32,475 nt of DNA from Betaproteobacteria bacterium (GTDB lineage Bacteria > Pseudomonadota > Gammaproteobacteria > Burkholderiales > Burkholderiaceae_E), in NCBI GenBank assembly GCA_009922405.1, contig RFVZ01000001.1, forward strand, positions 1 through 32,475. Direction: 5' to 3'. Made by a program: the position numbers and the translations under genes. This document shows positions 16,149-22,897 of this stretch, piece by piece. The notes beneath the pieces were generated by a model. It worked only from the letters and a program-made list of their open reading frames with translations. It was not told the origin of the DNA and searched no databases. How positions within the stretch are numbered: the stretch's first letter is position 1; every line of letters begins with the position of its first letter.

Positions 16149-17040
16149 CCTCAGGGCTCGCCGGCCACAATCGGGCTGCCCCGCGCACGCCCGACGAATC
16201 GCCATAACGCGCTGTGACAATGCGCGTCTCAATTCGATCCGAAAAGATCCAGGGCTTCCAGTAAGTCTGCAAGCGGGTGGGCAAATCTCGAATCTTGCTC
16301 AGTCCACCGCCCAACACGATGACATCCGGATCAATCACGTTGACGATCGAGGCCAGCGCCCGCGCGCACCGATCAAGCCAGAGATCAAGAGCTTCGATGG
16401 CGAGCGAATCCCCGGCTTCAGCAGCGGCCTCGAGAGCAATGGCATCGGCGATTGGCGAATACGAAGCGGCAAGAGCCGGTCCACTCAACCAGGTTTCGAG
16501 GCAACCCCGGCGGCCACACCAACATGGGGGGCCATCCCATTCCGCTGAATTTGGCCAGGGTAAGGGGTTGTGACCCCATTCACCGGCGATCCGATTGCGC
16601 CCGGAGATTAATTGTCCATTCACGACGAGGCCGCCCCCAACACCCGTCCCGAGAATGACGGCGAATGCCGCCGCTGCGCCTTGAGCCGCACCATCGGTGG
16701 CTTCGGACAGCGCAAGGCAATTGGCATCGTTTTCAATGCGAACCGGGCGGCCCAGTAACTGCTCAAGATCGGCTTGCAATGGCTGGCCATTGAGGCAGGT
16801 GGAATTGGCATTACGCACCTTGCCCGACTGAACCGACAAGGACCCCGGTATTCCCAGACCCACCGTCGCGCGGCACGCCAGATCGGCTTCCGCCCCTGCG
16901 ATCAAACCGATGATCGCCTGAAGGGTCGCCGCGTAGTCCCCCTGCGGTGTTGCAACCCGACGCCTCAGTCGCTCCTGTTCCGATGCGTCGAGCGCAACCA
17001 CTTCGATCTTGGTTCCACCGAGATCCAGACCCAGTCGCAT
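16141..17040 (-). CDS. ROK-family sugar kinase (fructokinase Mak-like)
   Basis: A 299-residue ROK kinase that phosphorylates a hexose with ATP. The phosphate loop DLGGTK is at residues 6-11 and the catalytic Asp105 in ENDAN. The zinc site is His157 in GEWGHNPLP with Cys173, Cys175 and Cys180 in CWCGRRGCLE. The GEWGHNPLP form resembles E. coli Mak (fructokinase) more than NagK, but ROK specificities (fructose, GlcNAc, ManNAc, glucose) are hard to tell by eye. An amino-sugar kinase role feeding the EPS pathway is possible but unsupported. Its ATG overlaps the plsY stop by 1 nt (TGATG). It ends one base before the first palindrome of the epsE leader. Confidence 0.85.
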   Translation of the reverse strand: MRLGLDLGGTKIEVVALDASEQERLRRRVATPQGDYAATLQAIIGLIAGAEADLACRATVGLGIPGSLSVQSGKVRNANSTCLNGQPLQADLEQLLGRPVRIENDANCLALSEATDGAAQGAAAAFAVILGTGVGGGLVVNGQLISGRNRIAGEWGHNPLPWPNSAEWDGPPCWCGRRGCLETWLSGPALAASYSPIADAIALEAAAEAGDSLAIEALDLWLDRCARALASIVNVIDPDVIVLGGGLSKIRDLPTRLQTYWKPWIFSDRIETRIVTARYGDSSGVRGAARLWPASPEVV

Positions 17041-17702
17041 CAGCCCTCGCCTGCGGGAGATGGCCCTGGATCAGAGGCCTTTTTCTCACCAATTCGACCC
17101 TCGGTCCCCGAGATCAGCTTAGCCAAGTTGGCCCGGTGCCTCGCGATCAGCAAAACGCCAATCACAGCAACAATGAGGACAACCGGCTGGCGGCCAAACA
17201 GCAACCAGGCCCAGAACGGTGCGAACACGGCAGAAATGATTGCAGCAAGGGACGAGAGCCGGAAAAAGGCGGCAATCAGCAGCCAGGTCGCGAGTGTCCC
17301 GAGGCCGAGCCAGAGGTTAAGGCCTAGCAAGACGCCAGCGGCTGTTGCAACGCCCTTACCACCCCGGAACTTCAAAAAAACCGGGAACAAATGACCGAGA
17401 AACGCAAACAGCCCAACTAGGGCAACCGATGTTGCGTCGAGCCCCCAATCCAGCCCCCATTGAGGCCCAGCGCGCTGCGCCACGGCGACCGCCACCCAGC
17501 CCTTCGCCGCGTCGCCCAAAAGCGTCGCCAGTGCAGCCGCTTTGTTACCGGAGCGCAGCACATTGGTTGCACCGGGATTGCCGGATCCGTAGGAGCGAGG
17601 ATCGGCGAGACCCATCGTCCGGCTGACCAGCACCGCAAAGGACACTGAGCCAATCAGGTACGCAAGAAGGTACGCAACACCGTTGACCAATCCGATTTCC
17701 AT
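17040..17702 (-). CDS. plsY: Acyl-phosphate:glycerol-3-phosphate acyltransferase PlsY
   Basis: A 220-residue inner-membrane enzyme that acylates glycerol 3-phosphate from acyl-phosphate, the first step of phospholipid synthesis. About five hydrophobic helices are visible. The three family motifs are present: SYGSGNPGATNVLR (about 37-50, phosphate loop), FLKFRGGKGVATAAGVLLG (about 108-126) and the late RHRANLAKLISGTE (about 187-200). Length is slightly above the usual 200 because of a hydrophilic tail. The ATG overlaps no upstream gene. A -10-like TAGAAT ends 6 nt before the ATG (17714-17709), without a convincing -35. It leads the run plsY-ROK kinase-epsE, though epsE may have its own promoter. 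Confidence 0.95.
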   Translation of the reverse strand: MEIGLVNGVAYLLAYLIGSVSFAVLVSRTMGLADPRSYGSGNPGATNVLRSGNKAAALATLLGDAAKGWVAVAVAQRAGPQWGLDWGLDATSVALVGLFAFLGHLFPVFLKFRGGKGVATAAGVLLGLNLWLGLGTLATWLLIAAFFRLSSLAAIISAVFAPFWAWLLFGRQPVVLIVAVIGVLLIARHRANLAKLISGTEGRIGEKKASDPGPSPAGEG

Positions 17703-17725
17703 GGGCGAATTCTAGCCCCCCAATG

Positions 17726-17758
17726 AAAAAAAGCCCCAACCAGTTCCCTGGCGGGGCT
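17726..17758 (-). terminator. Rho-independent terminator after the heparinase-like gene
   Basis: On the minus strand AGCCCC pairs with GGGGCT and, inside, CCAG with CTGG around a GGAA loop, with a small asymmetric bulge between the two stems. It is followed directly by seven T. It lies about 65 nt after the stop at 17822 and separates the heparinase-like gene from plsY. Confidence 0.85.
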
Positions 17759-17789
17759 TCTCACACGTGGTGCAAAATCAGGGCAAAGC

Positions 17790-17833
17790 CAGCTCAAATT
17801 CAGCTCACGCTCAGCTCAAATTCAGCTCGCCGA
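17790..17833 (-). repeat. Four 11-bp degenerate tandem repeats at the heparinase-like gene stop
   Basis: Plus-strand units are CAGCTCAAATT, CAGCTCACGCT, CAGCTCAAATT and CAGCTCGCCGA. Copies 1 and 3 are identical. On the coding strand each unit holds AGCTG; in the last one this is AGC-TGA, the stop of the gene (17824-17822), and the other copies trail into the 3' UTR. Confidence 0.9.
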
Positions 17834-20422
17834 AATCAGGCGGCCCCGACTGTCAACGACCCAGGTAAAGCCGTCCCACTGAATCGTGACCTGCGAATTG
17901 GCCTGGGTGACCACAGGCGCCGGACTGTTACAGCCAAAGTCAAAATGCATCGGCAGCACGGCGCTCGTGACGGCCGAGGGCGCCGTCCATTTCATTTGAT
18001 AAGTCCCCATGAGCGAGCCGTAGCCACTGACCGCCATATCCGGAATTTTGGCCTGACTGAAACCCCACCAAGTCGGGCTCTGGCTGGCCGCAACCGGCTG
18101 GATGCATAGTGCGCCACGATCTGTATTGACCTGCGCGCGCCCGCTCCCAAGCGTTGTAGCAGCGCCAGGCACGTGAAGGTTATATTCCCAACGACGTCCA
18201 GATGTGGCCGCCAGTTGATCAACCGTCACGAAGGATCCATCCGGCCCGGCGATGATGGTTCGCGTCGCCTGACTCATGCCGCTCGGGTAGGCTTTCTGAG
18301 CATCCCCGCTGGTTAGGGTGTAGCCGGCCGCATTGCGCTTGAATGCGGTGACTTGACCCTTGGCCGCCAGGCTCCCTGCGACCTGGCCAACCCCACCATC
18401 GTACGTGATTGCATTATGGGCCTTGGTCTGGACGTACCAGGCGCTGTATTGCGGCGACCAGTAGTAGTCATCAACACCACTGTTGATGAACGTTCGCTTG
18501 GAGCCGACATTCAGAATGAAGGAGTTCTGATCGGCATGGCCATGATTGACCGAGCCATAGGGGCTGGAGCGGAAGTACAAGGAAGCGCGCTTGGGATCCG
18601 CCAGATCGGTCTGGATTGAAACCACCCCAACGTCCGAGAACACCTCAGCCTTTGGTGGAACAAACGTGTTGGGAGCGGCAGAGCCAATAAACGGCGCAGC
18701 GACGAGCCAGTAGTTGGACCGATCGACCCCGGTCAAGCGATCGGCTTTCCACTTGACCAGCGGCACATCCACCCGACGTGCTAAGGCGACAAAGTTGGTC
18801 GTGTCTTCACGAAACGATTCGGATTCGTCGCCAAACGCGCCGGCAGGCGCTCCGGGCGGGAACATGTGCGTCAAGAACACGCCAAAGTTGCGACCCCATG
18901 GTTTTTTCCAGATGTCGATCCCGGAGGCATCGCGCAACGCGTCCGATGCCGACATTTGCGCCAGCACATAACTGCCATATGCTGAACCATTGGCGAATCC
19001 ACCCTCTTCTCCACCCCAGGGGTTCGTTAGCTTGGCGAACAACGGGATTGCTTCCTGAGCCCATGCATCGAACTGGGCTCCCTCACCCGCCATCACTGCA
19101 GTAGCCGCCGCAATATGGCCCAGGATGGTGTAGCCGTGAGAGTCATAGGGCAGGTTTTCCAGGGCACGACTGCCAACCAATTCGTCGAAGGGGCCTTTGA
19201 GACGGGTTTGAACGACCGACCGAATGAGCGCCCGATTCGCGTCGGTCAAGACGTCGTAACAACGATCGAACATCAACGCCAGGGACGACGCAATGTATCG
19301 GTTAACCTGATCCTGCTCTTTGTGGCTGGTTGCGCCATTGGGGTTCCAGCCCGCCAACAAGATCGCGCGTCGAGCCGAGTCCTGGAGAAGGGCCGTATCC
19401 CCTTTAATGCGGGCGACCAAGGCTTCCTCAACCATATAGTCAAGCGAGGGATTCACCTTCCCGGGCATTGCGGTGTAAACAGAAACGCCACCACTGCTGG
19501 GGTATACCGAGGGTTCCGATACGAAATTCGAACCGACATTGCCCTTGACCCGGGTGTACCAAGTGGCGAGATCGGCTGTCCGCTCGGTGCGGATGCGCGA
19601 GGCCCATTGCGCATCAAAATTTCCATTACCAGGCAGGCTTCGCGGCCGGGCCCGGGCCTTAATGTTCGCCATGAGAACGTCGCCCGATGGAATCCGGAAC
19701 TCGGTCGTATCAGTCGAAACCGTAAAGGTCCGCCAGCTGCTGGCCGCACCCAAAGAATTTCCGGTGCTGTTGAGGGGCTGTACCCGCCACTGATAAATCC
19801 CTGCGGGGAATGTGGCGGTCCACCACTGCGCCCAATTACCCCGTACCACCTTGGGCCAGATACCCATCGCACCGCTTACTTCGAGCCGATAGGAAGCAGC
19901 GCCAGAAACGGCTGGCCAGGAGAATTCGGGCGGTGACTGCCGAGTAATACCACCGTGGGCGGGCGCTGTTGGGGCGGACTGGACTGGTGCGGCGCTAATC
20001 CAGTCAGCAGCAAGTACTGTTGAAGGAGGATCCGGTAAGGCGAGCGATTTACTGACGGGGCCGGAATGCCCCACGCTGGGATTACCAGCGATGGTCTGTG
20101 GCCCCGGGTCAAATGTCGGGGCGGGGTCCTGCGGCGTTTGGATCACCAGCAAATCAGGGGCTGGCGCAAGCGCTAACTCAAGTCGGTTATCGGTCAGGTC
20201 CCCAGCATGGTGGTCAATTGGATTACCGGCGGCGTCGGTCGCTGGAGTGTCGGATTTAACTTCAGGCGCCGCGATCGGTGCGCCGGTGTCGGTTGACGTA
20301 GGGTCACCGCCACTGCCACAGGCAGCGAGTGCGACACAGATTGAAGCAGTTGCAGAGATCACGGCAAATGAGGGCGCGGTGAAGTCAGATTTCTTGGATG
20401 GAATAGAAGACACGAGACTCAT
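17822..20422 (-). CDS. Heparinase II/III-like polysaccharide lyase, lipoprotein
   Basis: An 866-residue secreted lipoprotein. The signal ends in the lipobox LAAC with Cys35 followed by GSGGD, suggesting outer-membrane anchoring. A Pro/Ala/Thr/Asp-rich linker runs to about 155. Next is a fibronectin-like module (PPEFSWPAVSGAASYRLEVS, YQWRVQPLNSTG; about 160-240), then a DUF4962-like helical toroid domain (about 255-570). Last is a heparinase II/III beta-sandwich domain with SSPYGSVNHGHADQNSFIL (about 619-637), whose His/Asn residues are the likely catalytic site. Related enzymes cleave uronic-acid glycans by beta-elimination. Placed after wecB in an EPS locus, it may trim or release the EPS (inference). 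A dyad lies upstream, and tandem repeats plus a strong terminator lie downstream. Confidence 0.85.
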   Translation of the reverse strand: MSLVSSIPSKKSDFTAPSFAVISATASICVALAACGSGGDPTSTDTGAPIAAPEVKSDTPATDAAGNPIDHHAGDLTDNRLELALAPAPDLLVIQTPQDPAPTFDPGPQTIAGNPSVGHSGPVSKSLALPDPPSTVLAADWISAAPVQSAPTAPAHGGITRQSPPEFSWPAVSGAASYRLEVSGAMGIWPKVVRGNWAQWWTATFPAGIYQWRVQPLNSTGNSLGAASSWRTFTVSTDTTEFRIPSGDVLMANIKARARPRSLPGNGNFDAQWASRIRTERTADLATWYTRVKGNVGSNFVSEPSVYPSSGGVSVYTAMPGKVNPSLDYMVEEALVARIKGDTALLQDSARRAILLAGWNPNGATSHKEQDQVNRYIASSLALMFDRCYDVLTDANRALIRSVVQTRLKGPFDELVGSRALENLPYDSHGYTILGHIAAATAVMAGEGAQFDAWAQEAIPLFAKLTNPWGGEEGGFANGSAYGSYVLAQMSASDALRDASGIDIWKKPWGRNFGVFLTHMFPPGAPAGAFGDESESFREDTTNFVALARRVDVPLVKWKADRLTGVDRSNYWLVAAPFIGSAAPNTFVPPKAEVFSDVGVVSIQTDLADPKRASLYFRSSPYGSVNHGHADQNSFILNVGSKRTFINSGVDDYYWSPQYSAWYVQTKAHNAITYDGGVGQVAGSLAAKGQVTAFKRNAAGYTLTSGDAQKAYPSGMSQATRTIIAGPDGSFVTVDQLAATSGRRWEYNLHVPGAATTLGSGRAQVNTDRGALCIQPVAASQSPTWWGFSQAKIPDMAVSGYGSLMGTYQMKWTAPSAVTSAVLPMHFDFGCNSPAPVVTQANSQVTIQWDGFTWVVDSRGRLISAS

Positions 20423-20521
20423 CCTGCATAGAAAGGAGGGAGTCCCGAATTTGCGCCAACTCAGCGTTGGTTATGGATACCACCAAGCTGGAGGATTAAA
20501 CCCTATATCGGAAGGCCCCGA

Positions 20522-20537
20522 ATGAGCGACCGCTCAT
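20522..20537. promoter_or_regulatory. Operator-like perfect dyad upstream of the heparinase-like gene
   Basis: ATGAGCG-AC-CGCTCAT is a perfect 7+2+7 inverted repeat about 100 bp before the start codon at 20422, in the 169 bp gap after wecB. The form TGAGCG-nn-CGCTCA is like TetR-family operators. No regulator gene is seen in the window, and no confident -35/-10 pair was found beside it. Confidence 0.45.
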
Positions 20538-20591
20538 GCTGATTGGTCGACCACCGGTTTATTAATGAAGCCAGCGTCCTTGTTGCGGTGA

Positions 20592-21755
20592 TCACCGGAG
20601 AAAGCGCGCCAGCTCCGAAACAATTCGCTGAGCCGCTTGTCCATCCCATAGCGAGGGACGCCTAATCGGAGCACCTATTGGCTTGGTGATTACCGATCGG
20701 ACAGCCTGCAAAATCGCCTCCGAACGGGTCCCGACCAATACGTTCGTGCCTTGCGAGACGGTAATGGGGCGTTCTGTATTTTGGCGCACGGTGATGCAGG
20801 GAATTCCCAGTGCCGTGGTTTCTTCCTGAAGCCCACCACTATCGGTAATAACCACAGCGGCGTGCTTCCACAGTTCAAGAAATGGCATATACGGTAGCGG
20901 TGGGAAAAGATGGATATTGGGTCCCGGCGTTAACCCGAGACTCTCTATCGCGGCTCGCGTTCGCGGGTGCACGGCGAATGCAATGGGTAAGCCTGCGGAA
21001 ATGACCTTGAAGGTCTCCCAGAGCCGACTCAGGGTTTCGGGATCGTCCACATTGGAGGGTCGATGCAAGGTCAGTACCCCATAGGCCTGGCCCAGTCCAT
21101 CTCGAGCGTGTGCTCGGGCTCGTTTGAACTCATTCACCGATTTCATCTCCGGGGAACCGCCCCCCCGAGAACCTTCAGATTCCAGAATATTATTCTGATA
21201 AAAAAGATTGTCGATCATGACATTACCGACCTCATAAATCGCAGAAGCGGGGTGTCCCTCCCGTAATAGATGTTCGAGCGCGCTGGACTCAGTCACAAAA
21301 TAAAGATTACTGATGGCGTCGACAGCAAGGCGATTGATTTCCTCTGGCATCGAACGATCGCCACTGCGCAAACCCGCCTCGACATGAACCAGTGGGATCG
21401 TCAACTTGGCCGCCACAAGGGCGCACGCCAGAGTTGAATTCACATCGCCAACGACCAACGTGCAATCAGGGCGAGCGCGTTCGCAGAGTTGCTCATAAGC
21501 CGTCATCACCCGGGCGGTCTGTTCAGCGTGCGAGCCGCCCCCCAACCCCAACCGTTCATCGGGTGCCGGGATGCCCAGCTCCTCGAAAAAAACGTCATTC
21601 ATGGATCGATCCGAATGCTGACCGGTATGGACCAGTCGCCAGCCCAGTTCCGGAGCTTCGCCGCGCGCGTCTCGACGGTACTGCAACGCCCTCACGATGG
21701 GCGCGATTTTCATGAAATTTGGACGGGCCCCTGCGACCAGATCAATGGTTCTCAT
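20592..21755 (-). CDS. wecB: UDP-N-acetylglucosamine 2-epimerase (non-hydrolysing, WecB type)
   Basis: A 387-residue epimerase that converts UDP-GlcNAc and UDP-ManNAc. It begins MRTIDLVAGARPNFMKIAPI, the canonical N-terminus, so the ATG at 21755 is chosen; AAGG lies 7 nt upstream. Other landmarks are LVHTGQHSDRSMNDVFF (about 38-54), VGDVNSTLA, HVEAGLRSGDRSMPEEINR (about 120-138), LTLHRPSN and ITDSGGLQEETTALGIPC (about 295-312). A Gly/Ser-rich insertion, SEGSRGGGSPEM (about 195-206), is coded over seven consecutive G. The start overlaps the stop of the upstream GT4 gene by 4 bp (ATGA). The product, UDP-ManNAc, is a substrate for a WecC-type dehydrogenase; one gene of that broad class is at 3741. 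Confidence 0.95.
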   Translation of the reverse strand: MRTIDLVAGARPNFMKIAPIVRALQYRRDARGEAPELGWRLVHTGQHSDRSMNDVFFEELGIPAPDERLGLGGGSHAEQTARVMTAYEQLCERARPDCTLVVGDVNSTLACALVAAKLTIPLVHVEAGLRSGDRSMPEEINRLAVDAISNLYFVTESSALEHLLREGHPASAIYEVGNVMIDNLFYQNNILESEGSRGGGSPEMKSVNEFKRARAHARDGLGQAYGVLTLHRPSNVDDPETLSRLWETFKVISAGLPIAFAVHPRTRAAIESLGLTPGPNIHLFPPLPYMPFLELWKHAAVVITDSGGLQEETTALGIPCITVRQNTERPITVSQGTNVLVGTRSEAILQAVRSVITKPIGAPIRRPSLWDGQAAQRIVSELARFLR

Positions 21756-22867
21756 GTCGGCACCTTTAAGGAAATGCCAATTGGCGGAGCCTCGGGGTCC
21801 AATGACTGCCAGAGCGAGCGGAGTCTGGACATCACGATTTCGGTGGCGCATTCGGATCCGATCCGCTCGCGCGCGGCGCTGGCAAGCGTTTCCTGGAGTG
21901 GCAGATCGAAGACCAACTGAGCCAAAGCCGACCCCAGCGCCTTGATATCCCCGGGCGGTACAACCAGTCCATGAACACCATGAGTCACCAGGTCGGGGAT
22001 ACCACCCACCGACGAAACAATGATCGGCACGCGTGCCGACATGGCTTCGAGCATCGACATCGGCACACCCTCGTGATGCGAGGGCAACACAAATAACGAC
22101 GCGCGCGCCAGTTGGTGGCTTCTTTCAGCCGGGCTAATCCAGCCCAATCGCTCGAGTTGTCCACCGACACCTGCCCGACTGGCAAATTCGGCCAGAGCAG
22201 CCCCATCCCCATCCCCGGCAACCACCAGCCGCAACTCGGGGGAACCCGGGGGCATTGTGTGATAAACCGCAGCGATGGCTGTGACAAGGTCGTACACCCC
22301 TTTGCGCGGGTCCAATCGGCCCAAGAACAGGATCCGTCCGGGCTCGGGTCGCCGGATCGGTGTCGAGTCAATCGCAACAGGGTTCGAAAGAATCTCCACG
22401 CGTGCAGACGGCGCAAGGGTCAGGATGTAATCCCGCCAACGCTCGGACAACGCGAGCACCAAGGAAACGTGGTTTAAGGTAGCCCGAACCCACCACCTGC
22501 CCAAGGGACCGAGCTGCTGTTCGACAAAGGTCTGAAATCCCCCCCCATGGAGATGAAAGACCGTGTGGCAACCAAGGATTCGCGCGAGCCTTAGCAAGAT
22601 CGACTTTCGCAGAAAGCTGCCCCTGGATGCACTGTGCACGTGAACGATTTGAACCGGGCGGCGGATTCGAGCCATGATCAAAGCGCCGACTGCGCTGGCC
22701 CAGAGAAGTCCGGTGCGCCAGCGCGGCGCCTCGCGGTGGGTTGTGACGTAAGTCACCGAGTGCAGCGACGCGTCAGCTGGTTCAAATAAGCCCGCCTGTT
22801 GATACGCGTTTAAGACCGATGCGATCCCTCCGGCACCTCGAGGGTCCGTTCCCATCATTAAAATCAC
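21752..22867 (-). CDS. GT4-family glycosyltransferase
   Basis: A 371-residue GT4 enzyme. The N-terminal acceptor domain has the glycine-rich GAGGIASVLNAY (about 11-22), HVHSASRGSFLRK (about 75-87) and FHLHGGGF (about 101-108). The donor domain begins ILFLGRLDPRKGVYDL (about 177-192), continues LRLVVAGDGDG, and ends with the full GT4 signature HEGVPMSMLEAMSARVPIIV (about 260-279), including both Glu residues. GTG at 22867 is the start, with GGAG 6 nt before it. The glycines of HGGGF are written GGG GGG GGA, eight G in a row. It lies 24 bp after the CapK-like gene and is coupled to wecB by a 4 bp overlap. The sugar transferred cannot be told. Confidence 0.92.
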   Translation of the reverse strand: MILMMGTDPRGAGGIASVLNAYQQAGLFEPADASLHSVTYVTTHREAPRWRTGLLWASAVGALIMARIRRPVQIVHVHSASRGSFLRKSILLRLARILGCHTVFHLHGGGFQTFVEQQLGPLGRWWVRATLNHVSLVLALSERWRDYILTLAPSARVEILSNPVAIDSTPIRRPEPGRILFLGRLDPRKGVYDLVTAIAAVYHTMPPGSPELRLVVAGDGDGAALAEFASRAGVGGQLERLGWISPAERSHQLARASLFVLPSHHEGVPMSMLEAMSARVPIIVSSVGGIPDLVTHGVHGLVVPPGDIKALGSALAQLVFDLPLQETLASAARERIGSECATEIVMSRLRSLWQSLDPEAPPIGISLKVPT

Positions 22868-22873
22868 GGGCGG

Positions 22874-22897
22874 CTCCAGTGCTTTAGTGCTTTAGTG
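22874..22897 (-). repeat. Three 8-bp tandem repeats at the CapK-like gene stop
   Basis: On the minus strand the units are CACTAAAG, CACTAAAG and CACTGGAG. The first holds the TAA stop of the CapK-like gene (22894-22892). The third has turned into TGGAG, the ribosome binding site of the next gene (start 22867). Confidence 0.88.

Noticed and set aside
19115..19936. Plus-strand open frame of 273 codons inside the heparinase-like gene
   Set aside because: No recognisable motifs; opposite a gene with signal peptide, domains and terminator.
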